Shown here in pieces: positions 35,901-49,200 of a DNA stretch of 64,000 nt. The stretch is from assembly GCF_900104515.1 (NCBI RefSeq), contig NZ_FNJL01000002.1, forward strand, positions 1-64,000. Reading direction: 5' to 3'. Origin of the DNA: Paracidovorax cattleyae. Lineage in GTDB: Bacteria > Pseudomonadota > Gammaproteobacteria > Burkholderiales > Burkholderiaceae_C. Numbering within the stretch: the stretch's first letter is position 1; the number at the start of each line of letters is the position of its first letter. A program made the translations under genes and the position numbers. The notes below the pieces were generated by a model. The model did no database searches. It was not told the DNA's origin and saw only the letters and a list, made by a program, of their open reading frames with translations.

Positions 35901-38283
35901 CACCCTGGTGCTGCCCGGCACGGTGGGGCCCCAGGCCACGCTGCTCGGCGTGCTGCGCGATGCGCGCGAGATGGTGCTCGGCGCGCAGGCCCACCAGGAG
36001 CTGCCATTCGACCGGCTGGTGGAGGCGCTGCGGCCGGAGCGCAGCGCGGGCGCGAGCCCGCTGTTCCAGGTCATGCTCAACCACCTGGCGGAGGACGAGC
36101 GGCTGCTGCAGGCGGTGCCGGGGCTCGCCGTGCGGGCCGAGCCGCTGCAGGGGCCGCAGGCGCAATTCGAGCTGGTGCTGGAGGCGCGCGAGCGCGGCAC
36201 CGGGGCGCTGTCGCTCACCTGGGTCCATGCGGCCGAGCTGTTCGAGCCTGCCACCATCGAGCGGCTGGCCGGCCATTTCCTGGCCCTGCTGCAGGCGATG
36301 GCCGAACACCCGGAACAACCGGCCGGCGCGGTGGAGTGGCTTGCGCCCGCCGAGCGCGCGCAGCTGGACGCCTGGGGCCGCAATGACCACCGCGAGAGCC
36401 CGCCCGTGCCGGTCTTCCGGCAGCTGGAGGCGCATGCCGCGCGCCAGCCGCAGGCCACGGCGCTGCTGTTCGGCGATGAAGCCATCGGCTACGGAGAGTT
36501 GAATGCGCGGGCCAACCGCCTCGCGCACCACCTGCTGCGCCGGGGACTGCAGCCGCAGTCGCTGGTGGGCATCTGCATGCAACGCTCGACCGAAATGATC
36601 GTGGGCATGCTGGCGGCGATGAAAGCGGGATGCGCCTACCTGCCGCTGGACCCGGAACTTCCGGCCGGGCGGCTGGGCGACATGCTGGAGCACAGCGGCG
36701 CCGCCTGGGTGCTGTCGCATGCGGCGACGGCCGGGCAGGTGCCGGCGCTGCCGGGCGTGCGCGTGATCGGCGTGGAGGGCCAGGGGGATCTGCCCGGCGC
36801 CGTGCCCGGCGATGCGGAGAACCCCGGCATCGCGGTGCATGGAGAGCAGCTCGCCTATGTCATCTACACCTCCGGTTCCACAGGGCGGCCCAAGGGCGTG
36901 GCCGTGCGCCATGCGGCGCTGCACACCTGCATGGCCTGGATGCAGGGCACCTACGGGCTGGCCGCGTCGGACACGGTGCTGCACAAGGCGCCTTTCGGTT
37001 TCGACGTGTCGTGCTGGGAAATCTTCTGGCCGCTCACGGCCGGCGCGCGCCTGCTGGTGGCGCCGCCCGGGGCGCACCGCGATCCGGAGCACATCGTGCA
37101 ACTGATCGAGCGCCACCAGGTCACCACGCTGAACTTCGTGCCATCGATGCTGCGAGCCTTTCTGGACCATCCGGGCATCGAGCACCGCACCCGCCTGCGG
37201 CACGTGATCTGCGGGGGCGAGGCGATGCCCGAAACCCTGCAACGCGAGGCCTTGCGGCGCCTGCCGGGCGCGACGCTGCAGAATCTCTACGGGCCCACGG
37301 AAACGACGATCCACGTCACCCGCTGGACCTGCCGGGACGAAGCCGGGCCCGTGCCCATCGGGCGGCCCATCAGCGAAACGCAGGCCTGGGTGCTCGATGC
37401 GCAGCTGCAGCCGGTGCCCCAGGGCGTGGCCGGCGAGCTCTACATTGGCGGGGCCCTGCTGGCGCGCGGCTACCTGGGGCAGCCGGGCCTGACGGCCGAG
37501 CGCTTCGTGGCCGATCCGCAAGGGGCGGGCGGGCGCCTGTACCGCACCGGGGACTGGGTGCGCTGGAATGCCGAAGGGCAGATCGAATACCTGGGGCGCA
37601 TCGACCACCAGGTGAAGCTGCGCGGCCTGCGGATCGAACTGGGCGAGATCGAGTCGGCGCTGCGCGCGCAGGCCGGCGTGAAGGACTCGGTGGCCGTGGT
37701 GCGCGGCGCTGCAGGTGCCGAGTCGCTCGTGGCCTACGTAGCCGGCGCGGGGGATGCCGTGGCGCTGCGTGCGGCACTGGCGCAGCGGCTGCCCGGCTAC
37801 ATGGTGCCGCGTGCCATCGTGGTGCTGGATGCGCTGCCGCTCAATGCCAACGGCAAGGTGGACCGGGCCGCGCTGCCCGATCCGGCGCCTGCCGGGGGCA
37901 CGGGCAGCGGCGAGCCCGCTGCCCCGCAGGGCAGCACGGCGCACCGGCTGGCGACGCTGTGGAGCGAGCTGCTGGGCGTGCCGTCGGTGGGTCTGCAGGA
38001 CAACTTCTTCGACCTGGGTGGCCACTCGCTGCTGCTGGTGCGTACCCACCGCCGGCTGGAGGATGAGTGGGGCTGCCGGCTCGCGCTGGTGGACCTGTTC
38101 CAGCACCCCACGGTGGAATCGCTCGCGCGCCGCATCGACCTGGCCGCGGGTGAGAGCGAAGGCGAGGGCGGCCCGGCGCATTCCGGCGCGTCCGCTGCCT
38201 CCCAATTTGCCGACGACCGTGCGCGCCGGCAGCGGGCAGCACTGCTGCAGCGCCGCGCGCATCTCCAAGGAGGCCGGGAATGA
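32914..38283 (+). CDS. NRPS loading/first module: FAAL-ACP-C-A-PCP
   Basis: This is a 1789-residue protein. The N-terminal fatty acyl-AMP ligase (about 1-570) has FLQYTSGSTGHPKG and APLFHDMGLIGG. An acyl carrier domain follows with Ser636 (GGNSL). The condensation domain (about 705-1145) has the active site HHILSDG from His838. The adenylation domain (about 1170-1645) has [11 protein letters not shown] near 1318 and ends at [12 protein letters not shown]. The terminal PCP has Ser1705 (GGHSLL). It therefore loads a fatty acid and attaches the first amino acid. The hand-read ten-residue code is D-V-W-N-I-G-L-I-H-K, between known Thr and Ser codes. The ATG at 32914 overlaps the hydroxylase stop, and the stop overlaps the PKS start. 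Confidence 0.92.
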   Translation: MNAKDLALSAALDAEAAAPRNFVERLRTLAEEQPDTVWLTVVDEPRGGRREVALTYAEFTRRVHALAARLQQRFAPGDRALVLQDNDEHYAASMLACFHSGIVAVPVFPPESQRPQHLARLQGIARDCGAACVLTTTEWEAMVRAGFPGLEVIAGDAVDLALAGAWRAHEPADDDLAFLQYTSGSTGHPKGVMVTHGNLMANERAIQEGMATGPEDRFVSWAPLFHDMGLIGGLLQPLYCGASLVLVSPRYFLERPARWLELVSRHRATVSGGPDFSYRLCLERISDAQAQGLDLSHWRVAYSGAEPVRADTMAAFAERFAAQGFRAGAVHACYGLAEATLYVTGARPGQGLWARGFSAQALAVGAAEPDDAGTGPLLVGCGGPASGHAVQIMDVASLAPADAGGVGEVWACGPSVAAGYWGQPEATAATFVEHGGRRWLRTGDLGFLHDGQLVVTGRTKDLIILRGHNVYPQDVERAIEAEVEAVRKGRVAVFPVQGAQAEGIGAAVEVSRGMQKLVPPQALVEALSAAVSEAVGEPLSVVLLLQPGTLPKTTSGKLQRSACRAAWAERSADAYAIHEWGRFVRGGGQEEEATSSGGALDALEAEVAGIWQDVLRTAASQALDRSSHFFVLGGNSLAATQAAARIAQRFGVAFAPRVLFDHPRLGACVEALRATMAAGPAGSAGASAVASAVEPLPPALRGGNRPLSHAQARQWFLWKLAPAEAAYHVGAALWIDGAFDTVAAQAALEDVARRQASLRTVFGEGPDGVPFQRVEEMPAIAFEAADLGRTACSERDDAVRERLDALKSRPFDLLQGPPWRVALLSLDARTHVLAVVMHHILSDGASMQLWAAEWLEAYGARRQGLAARGMPQLQYIDYAAWAAGRLEAGEGERQWAWWQERLADWHATPCEVRPDQSRPPRASYTARRHAFEVPAAVVQGLRALQAREGATSFMVLLAALQVLLSRYTGQPRVRVGAAVAQRGVPGVDGLIGLFVNTLVLPGTVGPQATLLGVLRDAREMVLGAQAHQELPFDRLVEALRPERSAGASPLFQVMLNHLAEDERLLQAVPGLAVRAEPLQGPQAQFELVLEARERGTGALSLTWVHAAELFEPATIERLAGHFLALLQAMAEHPEQPAGAVEWLAPAERAQLDAWGRNDHRESPPVPVFRQLEAHAARQPQATALLFGDEAIGYGELNARANRLAHHLLRRGLQPQSLVGICMQRSTEMIVGMLAAMKAGCAYLPLDPELPAGRLGDMLEHSGAAWVLSHAATAGQVPALPGVRVIGVEGQGDLPGAVPGDAENPGIAVHGEQLAYVIYTSGSTGRPKGVAVRHAALHTCMAWMQGTYGLAASDTVLHKAPFGFDVSCWEIFWPLTAGARLLVAPPGAHRDPEHIVQLIERHQVTTLNFVPSMLRAFLDHPGIEHRTRLRHVICGGEAMPETLQREALRRLPGATLQNLYGPTETTIHVTRWTCRDEAGPVPIGRPISETQAWVLDAQLQPVPQGVAGELYIGGALLARGYLGQPGLTAERFVADPQGAGGRLYRTGDWVRWNAEGQIEYLGRIDHQVKLRGLRIELGEIESALRAQAGVKDSVAVVRGAAGAESLVAYVAGAGDAVALRAALAQRLPGYMVPRAIVVLDALPLNANGKVDRAALPDPAPAGGTGSGEPAAPQGSTAHRLATLWSELLGVPSVGLQDNFFDLGGHSLLLVRTHRRLEDEWGCRLALVDLFQHPTVESLARRIDLAAGESEGEGGPAHSGASAASQFADDRARRQRAALLQRRAHLQGGRE

Positions 38284-41200
38284 ATGTGCCCATTGACTCT
38301 TCCATGATCTCTTCGCAGGCTCCCAGTGGCCTGGAGATCGCGATCGTCGGCATGGCGGGGCGGTTTCCCGGCGCGCCGGATGTCGATTCCTTCTGGCAGC
38401 GCATCCGCGATGGCCTGGACTCCGTCAGGACCTATTCGGATGCGGAGCTCGAGGCCCTGGGCGTGCCCGAGGCGCTGCGCCGCGATCCCGACTATGTGAA
38501 GGCGGGCGTGCCGCTCGATGGGTTCGACCGTTTCGACGCGGAATTCTTCGGTTTCACGCCGCGCGAGGCCGAGCAGCTCGATCCGCAGCAGCGGCTGTTC
38601 CTGGAAAGCGCCTGGGCATGCCTGGAGCATGCCGGCTGCGATCCGGCGCGCTGGGACGGCAAGGTGGGTGTGTACGGCGGCGAAGGGCCGGGCGTGTACC
38701 TCATGCGCCACCTGCTGCCCGCGGCCGGGCTGGACGCGGGCTCGGGCATCGCCGACGTGCTCGGCCTGATGGGCGCCAATGCGCCCAGCTCGCTCTGCGC
38801 CCGCGTGGCCTACAAGCTGGACCTGCGTGGCCCGGCCGTGAGCGTGCAGACGGCGTGCTCCACGTCCCTGGTGGCCGTGCACATGGCCTGCCAGTCGCTG
38901 CTGGGCCACGAATGCGACATGGCGCTGGCAGGTGGCGTGTGGCTGAACCTGCTGCAGCAGGGCGGCTACCGCTACCAGGCCGGCGCGATCCTGTCGCCCG
39001 ACGGGCATTGCCGCGCGTTCGATGCCGATGCCGCCGGCACGGTGATCGGCAGCGGCGTGGGCGTGGTCGCGCTCAAGCGGCTGGAAGACGCGCTGCGCGA
39101 CGGCGATACGGTGCATGCCGTCATCAAGGGCAGTGCGGCCAACAACGACGGCGCGGCCAAGGTCGGCTTCACCGCGCCCGGCGTGGACGGGCAGGCCGAG
39201 GTGATCCGTGCGGCGCAGCTCGTCGCGGGTGTCTCGGCGGACACCATCGGCTATGTGGAGGCCCATGGCACGGGCACGGCGCTGGGCGATCCCATCGAGA
39301 TGGCCGCGCTCACGCAGGCATTCCGTGCGGACACCCAGCGCCGCGGCTTCTGCGCGGTCGGCTCGGTGAAGACCAACATCGGCCACCTGGACGCAGCGGC
39401 GGGCGTGGCGGGGCTCATCAAGGCCGCCATGGCCCTGAGGCACGCGCAGCTGCCGCCGAGCCTGCACTGCCGGCAGCCGAACCCGCGCATCGATTTCGCA
39501 TCCAGTCCCTTCTACGTCAATACCGAAGCGGCTCCATGGCCCCGGGGTGCCTTTCCGCGCCGCGCGGGCGTGAGTTCGTTCGGCATCGGCGGCACGAACG
39601 TGCACGTGGTGCTGGAAGAGGCGCCACCGCCGATGTTGCGCGCGGGCCGCTCCGTGGAGGGGCAGGCAGGGCAGGGCCAGGAGGGTAAGGAGGACACAGG
39701 GGACATTCGGGAGCTGGAGTGGGAAGTGCTCCCGCTGTCGGCGCGCACGGAGGCCGCGCTCCACGCATCCCGTGGGCAGATGGCCGCCCACCTGCGCGGC
39801 GCGGCCCCCGAGGCGCTGTCGGACATCGCGCACACGCTGCAGTGCGGCCGCCGGGCCTGGGCCTGGCGGGCGGCCGTGGCGGCGCACGAACCCGGCCTGG
39901 CGGCGCAGCGGCTGGAGGCGCCGCTGCCCGTGCCGCAGCGCGTGCCGGCTGCCGCGCCGGAGGTGGTGTTCCTGTTTCCCGGCTCCGGCGCGCAGCACAT
40001 CGGCATGGCGCAGGGGCTCGACCGGCGCAGCGCGGTGTTCCGGCAGGCGCTGGACGCATGCGCCGCCGTCCTGCGGCAGGAGACCGGGATGGATCTGCGG
40101 AAGCTGATCCATCCCGCGCCCGGCCGGGAGGCCGAGTCCGCCGAACGGCTCGCGCGTGTCGAGTGCATGCAGCCCGCGCTGTTCGCGGTCGAGTACGCGA
40201 TCGCGCAATGGTGGATGTCGTGCGGCGTGCGGCCCGCGCTGATGCTGGGCCACAGCCTGGGCGAATATGTCGCGGCCTGCCTGGCCGGCGTCTTCGCGCC
40301 CGAGGATGCGATGCGCATCGTGATCTGGCGCAGCCGGCTCATGGCCGGCCTGCCCGCAGGCGCGATGACGGCCGTGCCCTTGCCGGAGGCGGATATCGCC
40401 CCGCTGCTATCCCTTGGCTGCGACCTGGCCGCCGTGAACGGCGATGCGCTTTGCGTGCTGTCCGGCACGCCTGCCGCGATCGAGGCGGCGGAAGGGGCGT
40501 TGCGCGCGCAGGGCCATGCGCCCCGCCGGCTGCATGTGGCCGTGGCCATGCATTCGCGCATGGTCGAGCCCATCGTGGCGGAGCTGGAGCGGCGCATCGC
40601 CGCGGTGCCGCGCCATGCGCCGCGCATTCCCTTCCTCTCCAACGTCACCGGCCGGCCGATCACGGCCGAAGAGGCCATGAGCCCGGCCTACTGGGGGCGG
40701 CACCTGCGTGGCACCGTGCGCTTCCACGAGGGGCTGGACGCGGTGTTAGCGCAGCCGGGGCGCGTGGTGCTGGAGGCAGGGCCCGGCGAATCCATGGCGG
40801 GGCTCGCGCGGCGGCATGCGCAGGCGGCGACGGCTGCCGGCATCTGGGCCAGCCTGGCCCATCCGCAGCAGCGGGACCGCGATGCGCAGCAACTGGCCCA
40901 GGCCCTGGCCGGCCTGTGGACGGCGGGGGTGGAAATCGACTGGCCTGCCACGCGCGGCGGCGCACGGCGCCGGAACGTGCCGCTGCCCACCTATCCGTTC
41001 CAGCGTCAGCGCTTCTGGGTGGAGGCCGGTGCGCCGCGACCGCAGGGCGATGCATCCGCGGCGCAGCCGCAGGGCATTTATTACCTGCCCGCATGGCAGC
41101 GCAGCGGCGCGGTGCCGCAGGCCGCCGGGCCCGGCCCGGGTGATACGGCGCTGCTGCTGGGCGGCGCAGGGTTGCCGCTCGCGGAGCGCCTGGCACAGCG

Positions 41201-42884
41201 CCTGGCGGAGCGCGGAGCGCGCGTGGTTCAGGTGGCAGTGGCCGAAGGTTTCAGGGAGGACGGCAGTGGCGGCTTCGCGCTGCGGCCGGACGAGCGAGGC
41301 GACCATGCGGCGCTCTGGCGCGCGCTCGGACCGGTGACGCATGCCTTCCATTTCTGCGGGCTGCAGGAGGACTGGGAGCGCGGCTACTTCAGCCTCCTGG
41401 CCCTGGCACAGGGCCGCGAGGACGCGGGCCGGGACGAGCCACTGTCGCTCACCGTCGTGATCGACCAGGCCGAGGAAGTGGCCGGCAACGAGCCGCTGGA
41501 GCCCGGCAAGGCCACGGTGGCGGCGCTGGCGCGCGTCCTGGGCCAGGAAATGCCGCGTATCGCCTGCCGCGTGGTGGATGTGCTGGTGCCGAACGCCGGC
41601 AGTGCCGCCGAGGCGCAACTGGCCGAAGCGCTGGCGGGCGAGCCGGCCCGCCCGGCCGATGAGTTCTGTGTGGCCTGGCGTGGTGCGCAGCGCTGGGTGA
41701 AGACCTACGAGCCCGCACCGGCACCCGCGGCCTGCGCGCAACGCCTGCGTCAGGGCAGCGTGGTGCTGATCACGGGCGGCCTGGGCAGTGTCGGCCTCGC
41801 GCTGGCGCGGCACCTGGGCCGGCGCCACGGCGCGCGGCTGGTGCTGCTGGGGCGCACGCCACTGCCGCCGCGCGGGGAATGGAAGGGACTGCTCGCGCAG
41901 GCGGACCTGCCCGCTGCCCAGCGCCGCAGGCTCGTGCAGCTGCAGGCGATGGATGCGGACGGCATCGAATGGATGGCGGTGGCGGCCGACGTCACCGATG
42001 CCGCGCAATGGCGCGGCGCGCTGCAGGCCGTGCATGCGCGCTTCGGTGGCGTGACCGGCGTGGTGCATGCCGTGATGGAACCGGGCGGCGGCATGCTGGC
42101 CACCCGCACGCGGGCGGAGGTGGACGCAGCCTTCGCCGCGAAGACGCAGGGCACGCGGGCCATGGTGGAGGCCCTGCGCGGCGAGCCCGTGGATTTCGTG
42201 CTGCTGTGCTCTTCCGTCGCCAGCTGGGTCGGGGGTCTGGGCCGCAGCGACTACGCGGCCGCCAACGCCTGGCTGGATGCCTTCGCCACCGCCAGCCGGC
42301 GCGACATCCCCTGGCCGGTGTTCTCGGTCAACTGGGATGCCTGGCGCGACGTGGGCGTCGGTGCCGACATGGACGTGCCCGAGGGCATGGGCCTGGACGA
42401 GCGCGCGGGCATGGAGGTGTTCGACCGGGTGGTGAACGGGCCGCTGCAGCCGCAGACGCTGGTGTCGGTCACGCCGCTCGCGCAGCGCCTGCGCCCTCTG
42501 GACGGGCTCGTCGATGCGCTGGAGGCCGCGCCGCATCCTGCGGCGTCTTCTGGCGGCGGCGCCGCGCACCCCCGCCCGGTGCTGTCCACGCCCTACCGTG
42601 CACCGGAGGGCGAGCTGGAGCACAACCTCGCGGCGTTGTGGACCGAGGCCCTGGGCATCGACGGCATCGGCGCCGACGACAACCTCTTCGAACTCGGCGG
42701 CGACTCCCTGCTGGCGATCCGCCTGCTGGCCCGCGTGCGCAAGGCCTATGCGGTGGACATCCACCCCGCGGCCTTCTTCAAGGCCCCGCGCATCGCCGAC
42801 CTGGCGCAGCTTGTGGAGCTGCGGCTGATCGAGGACATCGAGCGCGGCGCCGCACCTTCTTCCGTTTCCCTGCAGGCCGATTGA
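38280..42884 (+). CDS. Type I polyketide synthase module: KS-AT-KR-ACP
   Basis: This is a 1534-residue single PKS module. The ketosynthase (about 15-435) has the active Cys193 in QTACSTSL plus EAHGTGT and NIGHL histidines. The acyltransferase (about 555-860) has Ser659 in GHSLGEY; the later segment VAMHSRMVEPI fits a malonyl type. The ketoreductase has NADPH motif TGGLGSVGLA near 1165 and catalytic Ser/Tyr1325/Asn in SDYAAANAW. The ACP has Ser1476 (GGDSLL). No dehydratase or enoylreductase is seen, so it should add two carbons and reduce the beta-keto group to a beta-hydroxyl after the first amino acid. It overlaps the upstream NRPS by four bases. Confidence 0.92.
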   Translation: MNVPIDSSMISSQAPSGLEIAIVGMAGRFPGAPDVDSFWQRIRDGLDSVRTYSDAELEALGVPEALRRDPDYVKAGVPLDGFDRFDAEFFGFTPREAEQLDPQQRLFLESAWACLEHAGCDPARWDGKVGVYGGEGPGVYLMRHLLPAAGLDAGSGIADVLGLMGANAPSSLCARVAYKLDLRGPAVSVQTACSTSLVAVHMACQSLLGHECDMALAGGVWLNLLQQGGYRYQAGAILSPDGHCRAFDADAAGTVIGSGVGVVALKRLEDALRDGDTVHAVIKGSAANNDGAAKVGFTAPGVDGQAEVIRAAQLVAGVSADTIGYVEAHGTGTALGDPIEMAALTQAFRADTQRRGFCAVGSVKTNIGHLDAAAGVAGLIKAAMALRHAQLPPSLHCRQPNPRIDFASSPFYVNTEAAPWPRGAFPRRAGVSSFGIGGTNVHVVLEEAPPPMLRAGRSVEGQAGQGQEGKEDTGDIRELEWEVLPLSARTEAALHASRGQMAAHLRGAAPEALSDIAHTLQCGRRAWAWRAAVAAHEPGLAAQRLEAPLPVPQRVPAAAPEVVFLFPGSGAQHIGMAQGLDRRSAVFRQALDACAAVLRQETGMDLRKLIHPAPGREAESAERLARVECMQPALFAVEYAIAQWWMSCGVRPALMLGHSLGEYVAACLAGVFAPEDAMRIVIWRSRLMAGLPAGAMTAVPLPEADIAPLLSLGCDLAAVNGDALCVLSGTPAAIEAAEGALRAQGHAPRRLHVAVAMHSRMVEPIVAELERRIAAVPRHAPRIPFLSNVTGRPITAEEAMSPAYWGRHLRGTVRFHEGLDAVLAQPGRVVLEAGPGESMAGLARRHAQAATAAGIWASLAHPQQRDRDAQQLAQALAGLWTAGVEIDWPATRGGARRRNVPLPTYPFQRQRFWVEAGAPRPQGDASAAQPQGIYYLPAWQRSGAVPQAAGPGPGDTALLLGGAGLPLAERLAQRLAERGARVVQVAVAEGFREDGSGGFALRPDERGDHAALWRALGPVTHAFHFCGLQEDWERGYFSLLALAQGREDAGRDEPLSLTVVIDQAEEVAGNEPLEPGKATVAALARVLGQEMPRIACRVVDVLVPNAGSAAEAQLAEALAGEPARPADEFCVAWRGAQRWVKTYEPAPAPAACAQRLRQGSVVLITGGLGSVGLALARHLGRRHGARLVLLGRTPLPPRGEWKGLLAQADLPAAQRRRLVQLQAMDADGIEWMAVAADVTDAAQWRGALQAVHARFGGVTGVVHAVMEPGGGMLATRTRAEVDAAFAAKTQGTRAMVEALRGEPVDFVLLCSSVASWVGGLGRSDYAAANAWLDAFATASRRDIPWPVFSVNWDAWRDVGVGADMDVPEGMGLDERAGMEVFDRVVNGPLQPQTLVSVTPLAQRLRPLDGLVDALEAAPHPAASSGGGAAHPRPVLSTPYRAPEGELEHNLAALWTEALGIDGIGADDNLFELGGDSLLAIRLLARVRKAYAVDIHPAAFFKAPRIADLAQLVELRLIEDIERGAAPSSVSLQAD

Positions 42885-42885
42885 C

Positions 42886-46265
<3,380 letters not shown>

Positions 46266-46269
<4 letters not shown>

Positions 46270-49200
46270 GCGATATGGATGCACTTTCCCCGCAGGCCCG
46301 GATGGCCCGGCGCTTCATGGGGCTGACCGATGCGCAGCGCCGCGCCGCCTACGCGAAGATGCACGAAGAAGGGCTGACCATGGGCCAGTTCCCCATCCTG
46401 CCGCGCGAGCCGCAGGACGGTGGGGCGGAGCCGGGACAGGCCCCGCTGTCGTATGCGCAGATGCGCCAGTGGTTCCTGTGGCAGATGGAGCCGCAGGGCT
46501 CGGCCTACCACATTACCGGGGCGTTCGTGCTGCGGGGCGCCATCGACCTGCCCGCGCTGGAGGCTGCCTGGCGCGACGTGATCGCGCGGCATGGCGCGCT
46601 GCGCACGGTCTTCCGCGCCGATGCCGGGGGGCATCCCCACCAGCAGGTGCTGTCATCCGTGGAGTTCGGCGTGCACCGGATCGACCTGTCGGACCTGCCC
46701 GAGCCCGAGCGGTGCGCGCGCGCCGAGGCCGCCGCCCGCGCCTGCTGCGAGACGCCCTTCGACCTGGGCGAGGGCCCGCTGCTGCGGGTCTGGCTGCTGC
46801 GCACGGGCGTGGAGGAGCACCGGCTCGTGGTCGCCATGCACCACATCGTCTCGGACGGCTGGTCGCTGCGCGTGCTGGTCGAATCGTTCGCGGAGCGCTA
46901 CCGCGCCCGCCATGCGGGCGAGGGCGCCCCTGCGGAGCCCGTTGCCGCGCTGCAGTACGCCGATTACGCCCTCTGGCAGCGCAAGTGGATGGAGGCGGGT
47001 GAAAAGGAGCACCAGCTTGCATACTGGCGCTCCCGGCTGGGCGGCGAGCAGCCGGTGCTGCAACTGCCCGCGGAACATCCGCGCCGTGCCGACGGCCGCT
47101 ACCGGGCGGCCCTGCATGCCTGGGACCTGCCCGCGGACCGTGTCCGGGCACTGCGCTCCGCGGCGCAGGCGCGCGGCATCACCCCGTTCATGGCGCTGCT
47201 CACGGCCTTCCAGGCGGCCCTGTACCGCTGGAGCGGGCAGCACGACGTGCGCGTGGGCGTGCCGGTGGCCAACCGTGGCCGCGTGGAGACCGAGGGCCTG
47301 GTCGGCCTGTTCGTGAACACCCAGGTGCTGCGCCTGCAGGTCGATGGCCGCACGCCGCTGTCCGCCGCGCTGGACGCGGTGAGCGACGCCTCCCTGGAAG
47401 CCCAGGCCCACCAGGACCTGCCCTTCGACCAACTGGTCGAGGCGCTGCAGCCCGGCCGCAGCCTGGCCGCGCCGCCGCTGTTCCAGGTGATGTTCAACTA
47501 CCAGCAGCACGACCACCGCGCGCTGGGCGGCCTGCCGGGCCTCGCGCTCGAGCGCTGGGACATCCCGGGCCAGACCGCCCAGTTCGAGCTCATCCTGGGC
47601 GCCGTGGAGGACGGTCAGGGCGGCCTGCGGCTGGAGTTCCACTACGCCCGCGAACTGTTCGAAGCCGGCACGGTGCGCCGCATGGCGGGCCACTACGAAG
47701 CCGTGCTCGCGGCCGTGCAGCAGGTGCTGGAAGGCAGCGGCGATCCGCGCGTGGGCGACGTGCCCCTGCTGGCCGGTGGCGAGGCGCGCCAGTTGCACGA
47801 ATGGGGCGACTGCCCGCGCGCGCAGCCCCATGCCGAGCCCGTGCACCGCCTGTTCGAGCGCATGGCGCGGCGGCAGCCCGATGCGGTGGCCGTGGAGGCC
47901 GGGGACACTGCCTGGAGCTACCGCGCGCTGGACCGCCGGGCCAACCACCTTGCGCGCCGCATCGCTGCGCTGGGCGCCGGGCCGGAGCGGCGCATCGGCG
48001 TCGCCCTGTCGCGCTCGCCCGAGCTGGTGGCCGCCCTGCTGGCCGTCCTCAAGGCCGGCGCGGCCTTCGTGCCGCTGGACCCGGCCTATCCGGCCGAGCG
48101 CCTGGCCCACATGGCGCGCGACAGCGGCATGGCGCTGCTGCTCACCGAAAGCGCGCTGGTGGGACGCATCCCGCTGCCGCCCGGCGTGGCCTGTGTTGCC
48201 AGCGACGACGAACCCGGCGCGTGCGACACCGGCCCCCATGTGCCCGTGGGCCCGCGCCAGCTGGCCTACGTGATCTACACCTCCGGCTCCACCGGCCTGC
48301 CCAAGGGCGTGCTGGTGGAGCACGGCCCCTTCGCGGCCCACTGCGTGGACACCGCCGCCTGCTACGAGATGGGGCCGGGCACGCGCGAACTGCACTTCCT
48401 CTCTTTCGCCTTCGACGGCGCGCACGAGCGGCTGTTCACCGGGCTCACCTGCGGCGCCGCCGTGGTGCTGCGCGACGACACCCTCTGGACCGCCGAAGAG
48501 ACCCTGGAGGCCCTGCGCACGCGCGGCATCACGCATGCGGGCTTTCCGCCGGCCTACCTGGGGCAGCTGGCCGACTGGGCCGGGCGGGCAGGGGGCGATG
48601 CGCCCGCGCTGGAGCTGATCTCCTTCGGCGGCGAAGCGATGCCGCGGGAAGGCTTCGATGCCGTGCGCCGCCACCTGCGGCCGCGCCTGCTCATCAACGG
48701 CTACGGGCCCACCGAGGCCGTGGTCACGCCCATGCTCTGGAAGGTGGATGCGCTCGCCTGCTTCCCCCAGGCCTACGCGCCCATCGGCCAGCCGATGCCG
48801 GGCCGCACCGCCCATGTGCTGGATGCCGACCTGCAGCCCGTGCCGCGCCACGTGCCCGGCGAGCTGTACCTGGGCGGGACGGGCCTGGCGCGCGGCTATG
48901 GCGGCCGGCCCGGCCTCACGGCGGAGCGGTTCGTGGCCGATCCGTCCGGCGGCGGTGGACGCCTCTACCGCACCGGCGACCGGGTGCGCTGGCGCGAGGA
49001 CGGCCAGCTCGAATACCTGGGCCGCACGGACCACCAGGTGAAGGTGCGGGGCTTCCGCATCGAGCCGGGCGAGATCGAGGCCGCACTGCGGGCGGCGCCG
49101 GGCGTGGGCGAGACCGTGGTCGTGGCGCGCGAAACCGCGCAGGGCACGCGGCTGGTCGCCTACGTCGCCCCGGTGCCGGCGTCCGTGCCCGCAACACGGA

